Under the pieces are notes generated by a model. The model was not told the origin of the DNA, did not search any database, and was given only the letters and a program-made list of their open reading frames with translations. A stretch of 64,000 nucleotides of DNA from the NCBI GenBank assembly GCA_963518955.1, contig CAUQKI010000001.1, positions 248,001 to 312,000 on the forward strand. The letters run 5' to 3'. This DNA is from JABCPE02 sp963518955. Lineage in GTDB: Bacteria; Bacteroidota; Bacteroidia; Flavobacteriales; Weeksellaceae. Below, in pieces: positions 53,299 through 61,566 of the stretch. A program made the position numbers and the translations under genes. Each line of letters opens with the position of its first letter. The first letter of the stretch is position 1.

Positions 53299-55161
53299 AT
53301 GATAAACAAAATATACGATGTAATCGTAGTAGGTGGAGGACACGCAGGCTGTGAAGCAGCAGCAGCAGCAGCGAATCTCGGCTCTAAAACTATGCTGGTT
53401 ACTATGAACATGCAGACCATCGGACAGATGAGCTGTAACCCTGCGATGGGCGGAATAGCAAAAGGACAAATCGTTCGTGAAATAGATGCACTTGGCGGGT
53501 ATTCTGGAATTATAGCCGATAAATCTGCTATCCAGTTTAAGATGCTTAACCTATCAAAAGGACCTGCCATGTGGTCGCCACGAACTCAAAACGACAGAAT
53601 GCTCTTTGCAGAAGAATGGAGATTAGCTTTAGAAAACACTCCTAACCTTGATTTTTTCCAAGATATGGTGAAAAATATCATTATAGAAAATGGTAAAGTA
53701 GCGGGAGTAATTACCAACATTGGTGTAGAAATCCGTGGAAAAGCAGTAGTTCTTACCAATGGAACTTTTCTAAATGGACTGATACATATCGGAGAAAAAC
53801 AATTCGGCGGTGGAAGAATGGGCGAACCAAAAGCCTTTGGAATTACAGAACAATTAGTAAGTTTAGGTTTCCAAGCAGGAAGAATGAAAACAGGAACGCC
53901 TGTAAGAATAGATGGAAGAAGTCTAGATTATTCCAAAATGGAGGAACAAAAAGGCGATGAAAATCCACAAAAATTCTCTTACCTTGATACTCCTAAACTC
54001 AAAGAACAAAGAAGCTGCTATATCACTTACACAAACGAAACTGTACATGATATTCTCCGCTCTGGGTTTGATAGAAGCCCGATGTTCAACGGAACTATAC
54101 AAAGTATAGGACCAAGATACTGCCCAAGTATAGAGGATAAAATCAATCGTTTCGCTGAACGAAACAGACACCAGCTTTTCGTAGAACCAGAAGGCTGGAA
54201 AACTGTTGAAATCTATGTGAATGGTTTCAGCTCTTCGCTTCCAGAAGATATTCAGGCCAAAGCACTAAGACATGTACCAGGTTTTGAAAATGCTAAAATA
54301 TTTCGCCCAGGCTACGCTATAGAGTACGACTACTTCCCTCCTACTCAACTGAAACATACTTTGGAAACCAAACTGATTGAAAATTTATTTTTCGCTGGAC
54401 AAATCAACGGAACCACTGGCTACGAAGAAGCAGCAGGACAAGGTCTGATTGCAGGAATCAATGCACATAATAAAGTTCACGGCAAATATGAATTTACCCT
54501 CAGCAGAGATGAGGCTTATATAGGTGTACTGATAGACGACCTCATCACAAAAGGAACAGAAGAACCGTACCGTATGTTCACCTCAAGAGCAGAATACAGA
54601 CTACTTCTAAGACAAGATAATGCCGATATTCGTCTGACTGAAAAATCTTATAACATAGGTTTAGCATCAGAAGAAAGACTCAGAAAAGTAGAAGAAAAAA
54701 TTAAAAAGTCTGGAGAACTGGAAGAATTCCTTAAAGAATTATCATTAAAACCAAATGTTATAAATCCTATTCTTGAAGAAAACGAAAGCAATCCTGTAGA
54801 CCAAGCATACAGAGCATCTCAAATTTTAACTCGTCCTAACATAAATTTAGAAAAACTTTCTAAAATAGAAATCATAGGAAATAAAGCGAGAGAATATTCT
54901 GAAGAGATACAAGAGCAAGCAGAAATCAATATAAAATACAAAGGCTACATAGAAAAAGAAAAAGAAAATGTAGCAAAACTCCAAAGAATGGAAAATATAA
55001 AAATTCCAGAGGATTTTGATTTTAGCAAAGTAGCTTCGCTTTCTTCGGAAGCTCTACAAAAGATGAATAATATTCGCCCAAAAAATATCGCACAGGCTTC
55101 CAGAATATCAGGAGTGTCACCAGCGGATATTAATGTCTTATTAATTTATTTAGGAAAATAA
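53299..55161 (+). CDS. mnmG: tRNA uridine-5-carboxymethylaminomethyl modification enzyme MnmG
   Basis: MnmG, with MnmE, installs cmnm5U34 in tRNA wobble positions. The 620-residue FAD protein has the dinucleotide motif VVGGGHAGCEAAAAAA at the N-terminus, SCNPAMGGIAKGQIVREIDALGG with a conserved Cys, and GQINGTTGYEEAAGQG. Length is normal. It is flanked by two parS-like sites, and in many bacteria gidA/mnmG is an origin-proximal gene. Confidence 0.97.
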   Translation: MINKIYDVIVVGGGHAGCEAAAAAANLGSKTMLVTMNMQTIGQMSCNPAMGGIAKGQIVREIDALGGYSGIIADKSAIQFKMLNLSKGPAMWSPRTQNDRMLFAEEWRLALENTPNLDFFQDMVKNIIIENGKVAGVITNIGVEIRGKAVVLTNGTFLNGLIHIGEKQFGGGRMGEPKAFGITEQLVSLGFQAGRMKTGTPVRIDGRSLDYSKMEEQKGDENPQKFSYLDTPKLKEQRSCYITYTNETVHDILRSGFDRSPMFNGTIQSIGPRYCPSIEDKINRFAERNRHQLFVEPEGWKTVEIYVNGFSSSLPEDIQAKALRHVPGFENAKIFRPGYAIEYDYFPPTQLKHTLETKLIENLFFAGQINGTTGYEEAAGQGLIAGINAHNKVHGKYEFTLSRDEAYIGVLIDDLITKGTEEPYRMFTSRAEYRLLLRQDNADIRLTEKSYNIGLASEERLRKVEEKIKKSGELEEFLKELSLKPNVINPILEENESNPVDQAYRASQILTRPNINLEKLSKIEIIGNKAREYSEEIQEQAEINIKYKGYIEKEKENVAKLQRMENIKIPEDFDFSKVASLSSEALQKMNNIRPKNIAQASRISGVSPADINVLLIYLGK

Positions 55162-55164
55162 TGT

Positions 55165-55190
55165 CACAATGTTTCACATGAAACATTGTG
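55165..55190. other. parS-like ParB-binding site 2 within a 26-base palindrome
   Basis: The 16-mer at 55170-55185 (TGTTTCACATGAAACA) differs from parS by one central base. It is extended by perfectly matching arms to 55165-55190, which could also form an RNA hairpin after the mnmG stop, with TTGTTTTAT downstream. Confidence 0.75.
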
Positions 55191-55211
55191 ATTGTTTTAT
55201 AAAAAATTAAA

Positions 55212-56036
55212 ATGAAAATAAAAGACCACTTTCTCTCACAGGAAGAATTTGAAATTATAGAAACAGAAATCCAAGGGATTTATAAAACTTCTCCCCTGCC
55301 CGATGATTTAGGAAAATATTATGAAAGTAAAAATTATATTTCGCATCATCAGGATTCGGGAAGTTTGAAAGAAAAAGTATATAAATTTTTACAGAAGTTT
55401 AATCTCAATTATAAAAAAAATATAATCAAGAATGAAATAGGAACTCATCTGAAAATATTAGACTACGGATGCGGCGCAGGAGAATTTGTAAAATTTATAG
55501 AAAACGAATACACCACTTTCGGATTTGAGCCAAATGAAAATGCAAGAAATTTTGCAAAACAAAAATCCGAAAAAACGATTTTTATTTCCAATCCAGAACT
55601 CACAGAAATAGAAAACGAAAGTCTAGATGCTATCACCCTATGGCATGTTTTCGAGCATATAGAGGAAAGGGAAAAATACCTGAAAATTTTTCATGAGAAA
55701 TTAAAACCAAATGGACTTCTCATCATTGCCGTTCCGAACCACACTTCCTACGACGGAAAAAAATACAAAGAATTTTGGGCTGCCTATGATGTACCAAGAC
55801 ACATTTGGCATTTCTCAAAATCAGGAATGGAAAAATTGATGAATAATGAAAATTGGAAAATCAGAAAAATAAAACCTCTCCTGCTCGATTCTTATTATAT
55901 CTCCATGCTAAGTGAAAAATATAAGAAAAATCCTCTTTTTTGGCTTTTTGGAGCGATTCACGGAGCGATTTCTAATTTTAAAGCATCAAAAACGGGTGAA
56001 TTTTCAAGTTTGATATATATTATCGAAAAAACTTAG
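55212..56036 (+). CDS. Class I SAM-dependent methyltransferase
   Basis: The 274-residue protein has a Rossmann methyltransferase core: motif I ILDYGCGAGEFVKFIE (about residues 84-99), GFEPNENARNFA, AITLWHVFEHIEER and LKPNGLLIIAVPN. The HVFEHI pattern resembles methyltransferase 12/23 family members linked to cell-surface sugars. The substrate is unknown. It is downstream of mnmG with a parS-like palindrome between them. Confidence 0.88.
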   Translation: MKIKDHFLSQEEFEIIETEIQGIYKTSPLPDDLGKYYESKNYISHHQDSGSLKEKVYKFLQKFNLNYKKNIIKNEIGTHLKILDYGCGAGEFVKFIENEYTTFGFEPNENARNFAKQKSEKTIFISNPELTEIENESLDAITLWHVFEHIEEREKYLKIFHEKLKPNGLLIIAVPNHTSYDGKKYKEFWAAYDVPRHIWHFSKSGMEKLMNNENWKIRKIKPLLLDSYYISMLSEKYKKNPLFWLFGAIHGAISNFKASKTGEFSSLIYIIEKT

Positions 56037-56123
56037 AAAATGGATTTTTAATAGGTTTATTAAAGCCAATTTTTTACTCAAAAATAACTTTTTCAAGAAA
56101 ATTTTAAATTAAAATAAAATATC

Positions 56124-56870
56124 ATGTTTGAATTTTTTAGCGACATATCAAAAATTAAATTTGTAGGAGAGCTGACCGTGGATGTTGTTTTTCTACGACT
56201 TCTATTGGCTATTATTTTTGGAGGGCTTGTCGGCATCGAAAGAGAAAGAAAACACAAACCCGCTGGATTCAGAACTTACATTCTCGTATGTTTCGGTGCA
56301 GCGATAGTTTCGATGGTACAAGACCAACTAAGACTAAATATTTACGGCTTTGAAAAAGATTTCAAAGGTCTTGCAGCAATCATGAAAACGGACTTGGGGC
56401 GTCTTGGGGCGCAGGTTATCAGTGGAATAGGTTTCCTAGGTGCAGGAAGTATTATCAAAGAAAAAGGCGAAGTGGGTGGACTGACCACGGCGGCTGGAAT
56501 CTGGGCAACTGGCTGCGTAGGCTTAGGAATTGGCTGGGGATTTTATAACATTGCCATCATTGCTATTATTTTTATGCTCATCATTATGATAGCACTGAAA
56601 AAGGTAGAAACTGTTTTTATGAAAAAATCTTCTAATTTGATTTTTGAAATTGAAATTGATGAGAATACTGAAGTTTCAGAAATAATTTCCGAATGCTATG
56701 CTGTTTTTCTACAAAAAGAAATAAACATCAATAAAGTTGATAAAAACCTGAAAAACAATATTATAACATTCAATGCGACCACCGAAGAAAGTAATAACAA
56801 CATCGCCGAAATCGTGATGATTCTTTCCTCAAAAAATAATATAAAATCAGTAAAAGATATGAGTATTTAA
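56124..56870 (+). CDS. MgtC/SapB-family membrane protein
   Basis: The 248-residue inner-membrane protein has about five helices with the MgtC landmarks GGLVGIERERKHKPAGFRTYILV and GIGFLGAGSIIKEKGEVGGLTTAAGIW, then a C-terminal ACT-like cytoplasmic domain. MgtC proteins modulate F1Fo ATPase or phosphate/magnesium homeostasis in pathogens, but the generic MgtC/SapB members are uncharacterised. It starts 87 bases after the methyltransferase. Confidence 0.92.
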   Translation: MFEFFSDISKIKFVGELTVDVVFLRLLLAIIFGGLVGIERERKHKPAGFRTYILVCFGAAIVSMVQDQLRLNIYGFEKDFKGLAAIMKTDLGRLGAQVISGIGFLGAGSIIKEKGEVGGLTTAAGIWATGCVGLGIGWGFYNIAIIAIIFMLIIMIALKKVETVFMKKSSNLIFEIEIDENTEVSEIISECYAVFLQKEININKVDKNLKNNIITFNATTEESNNNIAEIVMILSSKNNIKSVKDMSI

Positions 56871-56877
56871 TATTCTT

Positions 56878-56885
56878 TAAATTTG
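56878..56885 (+). promoter_or_regulatory. Predicted promoter of the DUF1963 gene (-7 box)
   Basis: TAAATTTG, an exact TAnnTTTG match, 22 bases before the ATG at 56908. Confidence 0.45.
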
Positions 56886-56907
56886 TCTATCAAAAAACAT
56901 AATAAAA

Positions 56908-57765
56908 ATGATTCCTACACAAGAACAAATTGAGCAATTAGTTGCTGACCTTAATGCCATTACGCAACGGGAGATGATTCGTATCAAACTATCCTTATCT
57001 GATAGTTTAGCACTTACCGATAGCAAATTTGGCGGCATGCCCTATATCCCAAAAGAAAGTTCATTACCTACAAGTGCTGAAGGCAAACCACTCTTTATGC
57101 TGGCGCAAATTAACTGTGAACAACTACCCGAAAACAATATCTATCCTAAAAAAGGTCTATTGCAGTTCTGGATAGCAAAGGATGATTATTTTGGAGCAGA
57201 TTTTAAAAATCTTTGTCAAAACAATACCAAAAAAGTGCTTTATTTCCCTGAATTTTCAGATAATCTTCCTGTGGAACAGATTAAGGAACTCTACGAAAAA
57301 GCTATTTTATCAAAGGAAATAGGAAAAAATTTTATCGGACAAGAATATGAAATTGAACTTCCTTTTGACCCGAATAAAAGTTTGGCTCTGAATTTTGAAA
57401 GCACTCACGAAAGTATTTCTTTTCAAGACATAAACTTTAACAAATTAATAGTAGAAAAATGGAATGAAACTTTTCCTAATAAAATTTCAGGATTTTGGGG
57501 ATTATCTAAAGAAATACTAAGTATTTTTTACAAATTTCTTTCCACTGGTTTTGGGCATAAAATAGGCGGCTATCCTGATTTTGCACAAGAAGACCCAAGA
57601 GAGGAAGACGATCCTCATAAAATACTTTTATTACAAATCAATTCTGAATACAATAATGATTTTTCTATCTCATGGGCTGACGGCGTGGCTAACTTTTTTA
57701 TAAGTCCAGAAGATTTGGCAAAATGCCAGTTTGATGATGTAATGTATAATTGGGATTGTACTTAA
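56908..57765 (+). CDS. DUF1963 (YwqG-like) protein
   Basis: The 285-residue cytoplasmic protein has DUF1963 hallmarks: SKFGGMPYIPKESSLPTS near the start, PLFMLAQINCEQLP, LLQFWIAKDDYFG, KIGGYPDFAQEDPRE, and LLQINSE...ISWADGVANFFISPEDL near the end. YwqG-type proteins have no known activity; many lie near polymorphic-toxin or immunity genes. No toxin gene is adjacent here. Confidence 0.88.
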   Translation: MIPTQEQIEQLVADLNAITQREMIRIKLSLSDSLALTDSKFGGMPYIPKESSLPTSAEGKPLFMLAQINCEQLPENNIYPKKGLLQFWIAKDDYFGADFKNLCQNNTKKVLYFPEFSDNLPVEQIKELYEKAILSKEIGKNFIGQEYEIELPFDPNKSLALNFESTHESISFQDINFNKLIVEKWNETFPNKISGFWGLSKEILSIFYKFLSTGFGHKIGGYPDFAQEDPREEDDPHKILLLQINSEYNNDFSISWADGVANFFISPEDLAKCQFDDVMYNWDCT

Positions 57766-57799
57766 TAAATTTTCATGTATATAAAATATTTTTGAGTAA

Positions 57800-57842
57800 A
57801 ATATTCATAAAAAAAGCGAACCCTAAAATTTAGAGTTCGCTT
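57800..57842 (-). terminator. Terminator of pgk (possibly bidirectional)
   Basis: A stem with one mismatch (57814-57827 with 57829-57842) is followed on the minus strand by a run of seven T. It lies between convergent DUF1963 and pgk genes. Confidence 0.8.
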
Positions 57843-57859
57843 CTTTATTATAATTACAA

Positions 57860-59050
57860 TTATTTATTAATAGCTGATATTCCTGGAAGTTCCAGTCCCT
57901 CAAGGCTTTCCAGCATCGCTCCACCCCCTGTGGATACATAAGAAACCTTATCTGCGTAGCCAAACTGCTTCACGAATGCCACGCTGTCCCCTCCCCCTAC
58001 GAGAGAAAACGCGCCAACTTTAGTAGCTTCTGCTATGCTGTCTCCCAAAGCCTTAGTTCCTTCAGCAAAATTAGACATTTCAAAAACTCCCAAAGGACCA
58101 TTCCAAAGAATAGTTTTGGAACTCATAATCACATCATTATTTATTTTTTGTGACTTACTTCCTACATCCAGCCCCATCCAGCCGTCTGGAATTTCATTTG
58201 CTGCCACTTCTTTTCTTTCGGCATCATTATTAAACTCTTTCGCTGCGATAACATCCACAGGAATATAAACTTTAACATTCTGATTTTTAGCCTTTTCTAA
58301 AATTTCTAAAGCCAAATCCAGCTTGTCATCTTCCACCAAAGAATTTCCTACATTTCCGCCCTGCGCTTTGATAAAAGTGAAAGCCATTCCACCACCGATA
58401 ATCAGATTATCCACCACTGGCAGAATATTTTCTATAATAGTGATTTTGGTAGAAACTTTAGAACCTCCAAGTATCGCCGTAATAGGCTTTTCGCCAGAGT
58501 GAAGGACTTTATCTATCGCTTCTAATTCTTTCGCCATAAGCAGCCCGAAAAACTTAGTCTGAGGGAAAAATTCAGCAATTACAGCCGTAGAAGCATGCGC
58601 TCTGTGAGCCGTACCAAAGGCATCATTCACATACGCATCACCTAACTTGGCTAACTTTTCTGCAAATGCTTTGTCTCCTTTTTCTTCCTCGTTATAGAAT
58701 CTAAGGTTTTCTAATAAAAGAATTTCTCCGCTTTTTAGCTCAGAAGCCAGTTTTACAGCCTCCTCACCGATGCAGTCCTCAGCGAACTTCACCGATTTAC
58801 CCAAAATTTTTTCTATCTCAGAAAGAATGTGTTTTAGTGAGTATTTATCGTTTTTCTCTCCTTTTGGTCGTCCTAAATGCGTCATCAGGATAACCGAACC
58901 GCCATCGGAAAGAATTTTTTCAATAGTAGGTTTTACAGCTATGATTCTGGTATTATCCGTTACCTTTAGGTTTTCATCCTGAGGGACATTGAAGTCTACT
59001 CTTACCAAGGCTTTTTTACCAGAAAAATCAAATTGTTTAATCGTTTTCAT
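57860..59050 (-). CDS. pgk: Phosphoglycerate kinase
   Basis: Pgk makes ATP and 3-phosphoglycerate from 1,3-bisphosphoglycerate in glycolysis. The 396-residue product begins with KKALVRVDFNVPQ and has MTHLGRPKG, AFGTAHRAHAST, the nucleotide-side ILGGSKVSTKI, and the C-terminal GGGDSVAFV. Length is normal. Its promoter region borders the origin-like stretch. Confidence 0.97.
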   Translation of the reverse strand: MKTIKQFDFSGKKALVRVDFNVPQDENLKVTDNTRIIAVKPTIEKILSDGGSVILMTHLGRPKGEKNDKYSLKHILSEIEKILGKSVKFAEDCIGEEAVKLASELKSGEILLLENLRFYNEEEKGDKAFAEKLAKLGDAYVNDAFGTAHRAHASTAVIAEFFPQTKFFGLLMAKELEAIDKVLHSGEKPITAILGGSKVSTKITIIENILPVVDNLIIGGGMAFTFIKAQGGNVGNSLVEDDKLDLALEILEKAKNQNVKVYIPVDVIAAKEFNNDAERKEVAANEIPDGWMGLDVGSKSQKINNDVIMSSKTILWNGPLGVFEMSNFAEGTKALGDSIAEATKVGAFSLVGGGDSVAFVKQFGYADKVSYVSTGGGAMLESLEGLELPGISAINK

Positions 59051-59080
59051 ATGTACATATTTTTATTTGATTACTTTTTG

Positions 59081-59088
59081 CAAAGTTA
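59081..59088 (-). promoter_or_regulatory. Predicted pgk promoter (-7 box)
   Basis: The minus strand reads TAACTTTG, an exact TAnnTTTG match, 30 bases before the pgk ATG, at the edge of the origin-like region. Confidence 0.55.
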
Positions 59089-59159
59089 AATTATAAATTC
59101 GTCCAATAAAAATTTTAGCCGACAAAAAATTCCCCAAACATCACACTATTACAATATTC

Positions 59160-59530
59160 ATTTTTTCTATTTAATTTAAAAAAGATATATGATGTATATT
59201 GTTATACAGCTGGGTTTAGTGGATAAATTTTTTATGAAAGTTTAGCACAAATATTTTAGCTGAAATTCATAGATAATTCACATCATAAAGCATTGATTTT
59301 AAATTTATAAAAAAGCTTATCAACATTCGTGAATAAGTCTGAAATAAAGACAATGTGACCAAGTGTAATGTGAATAAGCTTATTCAAAAACAAATGTTTT
59401 TATTTGAAAATAATTCTTGACTTGTGGGAAAATTTTTCTCATTAGAATTTTATTTCGGATTTCAAAATATTTTTTCTTGGAAGTTTTCCACATGGAATAA
59501 AGATAGTTTTTCCTCATTAGCCACAGACAT
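59160..59530. other. Candidate chromosomal replication origin (oriC)
   Basis: The 549-base gap between pgk and the lipoprotein gene has no credible gene. Eight 9-mers match TTATNCACA with at most one mismatch: minus strand 59218-59226, 59328-59336 and 59369-59377 (exact, TTATTCACA); plus strand 59274-59282, 59317-59325, 59380-59388, 59484-59492 and 59517-59525. Two pairs face each other around short spacers, one forming the palindrome TGAATAAGCTTATTCA (59371-59386). The adjacent 59161-59200 has only 4 G/C in 40 bases, a candidate unwinding element. Two parS-like sites lie 4-6 kb away. dnaA is not in the window. Confidence 0.7.
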
Positions 59531-59534
59531 TGTT

Positions 59535-59574
59535 AATAAAAAAATCAGATTCAGTTTTTGAGGCTGAATCTGAT
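59535..59574 (-). terminator. Terminator of the lipoprotein gene
   Basis: An 11-bp perfect stem (59544-59554 with 59564-59574) is followed on the minus strand by TTTTTTTATT. It shields the origin-like region from transcription coming from the right. Confidence 0.85.
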
Positions 59575-59599
59575 GAAAAGTACCTATATAGCTTGGTTT

Positions 59600-60307
59600 T
59601 TATTTCGTAGTAATTGTTATAAAAGAATCATCGTTTTTGAATTTAAATCCTTTTTTCCTTACATCATCTACATTAAACTTTATTTCTACCGTGTTGTTAT
59701 TTACTTTTCTTACCAAATCATGTTTTCCTTCTATTTTCTTTATTTCTGAATTGAAATGGAAAGTTACCCGATAGTCTTTAGTAAATATCATCCAATCTAA
59801 ATCAGATTCTTGATCTTTATTTTTTTTGACGAGTATATCATTTAATACAGAAGTATTTATTTTCAGGGTTTTTCCGTCCCATTCATTTCTGGAGAACAAA
59901 TCAAGAATTGGTAAGGATTTTTCCTCTTTTTTATTGAACATAATGGACAATTCTTTATTAGTCAGTTTATCAGTTTTAAAGGAAATATCTGTCAGATCAT
60001 CCTTATCATAGCTGCCTTTTACATATATTTTTTTCATTACTGCTATGGTGTCTGGAGCGGTGATTCTTTCTTTTTTATCCTTTTTTAGGTTCATCTCATA
60101 CAAGCTGGTCCATTCTTTTGGGAGGTCATCTTTATCTTTCTTACCCTTCTTATTCTCATCTTTAAAGATTTTCGCTGCTTCTTTCCCATCGATGTCCATT
60201 TTTATACTCTGTGTTTTGTCTTTGTGCAGGGTAACATCAGCGGTTACATTACACGAAACCAAGGTCATCACTAGACCTATTATCCAAAAATAAATCTTAT
60301 TTTTCAT
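59600..60307 (-). CDS. Hypothetical lipoprotein
   Basis: The 235-residue protein has a lipoprotein signal (MKNKIYFWIIGLVMTLVSCN, lipidated Cys19). The mature part is very rich in Lys and Asp (DENKKGKKDKDDLPKEW) and has a repeated short beta pattern near the end (YRVTFHFNSEIKKIEGKH, VEIKFNVDDVRKKGFKF). No family is recognised. It is a single gene with its own terminator, next to the origin-like region and downstream of sodA on the same strand. Confidence 0.72.
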   Translation of the reverse strand: MKNKIYFWIIGLVMTLVSCNVTADVTLHKDKTQSIKMDIDGKEAAKIFKDENKKGKKDKDDLPKEWTSLYEMNLKKDKKERITAPDTIAVMKKIYVKGSYDKDDLTDISFKTDKLTNKELSIMFNKKEEKSLPILDLFSRNEWDGKTLKINTSVLNDILVKKNKDQESDLDWMIFTKDYRVTFHFNSEIKKIEGKHDLVRKVNNNTVEIKFNVDDVRKKGFKFKNDDSFITITTK

Positions 60308-60383
60308 TACAATAAATTTTTGTTTAAATTTAATAAAAAAATTGGAACAAATTCATATAAAATTCATCCCAATTTTTTCTTTC

Positions 60384-60977
60384 TTATTTGTTGTAAAATT
60401 CCTCTACTTTGTCCCAGTTAATCACTTCAAAAAATGCACTGATGTAGTCTGGTCTTCTGTTTTGGTAATTTAGATAATATGCGTGTTCCCAGACATCTAT
60501 CCCTAGAATAGGCGTTCCAGAGCAGCCAGCATTCGGCATCAGCGGGTTATCCTGATTCGGAGTAGAACAGATTTCTACTTCGCCGTTTTCTTTCTTATAC
60601 AGCCAAGCCCATCCAGAACCGAATCTTGTCTTAGCAGCCTCTGAAAAATCAGTTTTGAATTTCTCAAAACCTCCATAGTTTTCTATTGCTTTTTTCACAT
60701 TTCCCACAGGTTCTTTTGCGCCGTTGGGAGTTAGAATTTCCCAGAAAAGAGAGTGGTTATAGTGTCCTCCTCCATTGTTTCTCAGCGCGGGTGCATCTGC
60801 CACCTTGCAGATTTCTTCTATGCTTTTCCCTTCTAGGTTGGTTCCCTCTATAGCTTTATTAAGATTATCTATATACGCCTGATGATGCTTGGTATGGTGG
60901 ATTTCCATAGTTTTGGCATCTATTATAGGTTCTAGTGCATCGTATGCATAATCTAGTTTAGGTAAGTTAAATGACAT
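60384..60977 (-). CDS. sodA: Superoxide dismutase (Fe/Mn)
   Basis: This enzyme disproportionates superoxide. The 197-residue protein has the four metal ligands: His27 (EIHHTKHHQAYI), His75 (GHYNHSLFW), and Asp161 with His165 (GIDVWEHAYYL). Whether it uses Fe or Mn cannot be told reliably from these motifs. There is no signal peptide, so it is cytoplasmic. A -7 box TACTTTTG lies 26 bases upstream. Confidence 0.96.
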   Translation of the reverse strand: MSFNLPKLDYAYDALEPIIDAKTMEIHHTKHHQAYIDNLNKAIEGTNLEGKSIEEICKVADAPALRNNGGGHYNHSLFWEILTPNGAKEPVGNVKKAIENYGGFEKFKTDFSEAAKTRFGSGWAWLYKKENGEVEICSTPNQDNPLMPNAGCSGTPILGIDVWEHAYYLNYQNRRPDYISAFFEVINWDKVEEFYNK

Positions 60978-61002
60978 AATATATTCTATTTAAAAATTCC
61001 GC

Positions 61003-61010
61003 CAAAAGTA
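61003..61010 (-). promoter_or_regulatory. Predicted sodA promoter (-7 box)
   Basis: The minus strand reads TACTTTTG, an exact TAnnTTTG match, 26 bases before the ATG. Confidence 0.5.
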
Positions 61011-61139
61011 AATAAAAATCAAATATTATAATCAATTTTCCCAAGAGATTTTATCAATGATTGAAATATATGCACTAACTTTGAGATAAATTTTAAGCAT
61101 AATTTTTGTGATTTTTTTAATTGATTTTAAATTCAAAAA

Positions 61140-61523
61140 ATGATGAAAAAAAGATTATTTTACAGCATTTTTCTATTGATGATTTTATTTTCTTGTGAAA
61201 GAATGATAGACAACTATTGGAAGGAACAAGAAAGAAAAAACTACATCTCGCCCTATATGGGAACTTGGATAGGAACTTACACAGGAGATGAAAGAGGGAC
61301 TTTCACTTTGGAAGTATCAAAAAGCGGCTATATGAAAAGAGTAACAAGGACTTCGGGAACTTTTTATGAAGAACAAAGCATGGGCTGTGTGATGCATGAT
61401 GGAACATTGCAGCAGGTGTATTCAGGAGATTCTAAATTTATGATTCAAGGAAGTCTGCGCTTCGGTAAAGGCGAGTGGAAAAAAGAGGGACAAAGAGGCA
61501 CTTGGGTAGCCACGAGAAGATGA
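61140..61523 (+). CDS. Small hypothetical lipoprotein
   Basis: The 127-residue protein has a lipoprotein signal (LFYSIFLLMILFSCE, Cys20) and a compact beta-rich domain with GTWIGTYTGDERGTFTLEV and an ending GTWVATRR. It resembles lipocalin-like barrels of small flavobacterial lipoproteins but no family is firmly recognised. Start could be 61140 or the second ATG at 61143. A TAACTTTG box lies at 61076-61083. The tannase-like gene starts 43 bases downstream. Confidence 0.68.
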   Translation: MMKKRLFYSIFLLMILFSCERMIDNYWKEQERKNYISPYMGTWIGTYTGDERGTFTLEVSKSGYMKRVTRTSGTFYEEQSMGCVMHDGTLQQVYSGDSKFMIQGSLRFGKGEWKKEGQRGTWVATRR

Positions 61524-61566
61524 TTTTTTTTAAAATAAAATTATATTTACATAAACAATTAGTCAA

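Noticed and set aside
56908..57765. DUF1963 gene as part of a toxin-immunity locus
   Set aside because: YwqG-like proteins occur near toxins in other genomes, but no toxin, secretion marker or repeat is adjacent here.
59371..59386. Perfect palindrome TGAATAAGCTTATTCA as a possible terminator
   Set aside because: It has no loop and no U-tract, no gene ends there, and its arms are DnaA-box-like; it fits the origin reading better.
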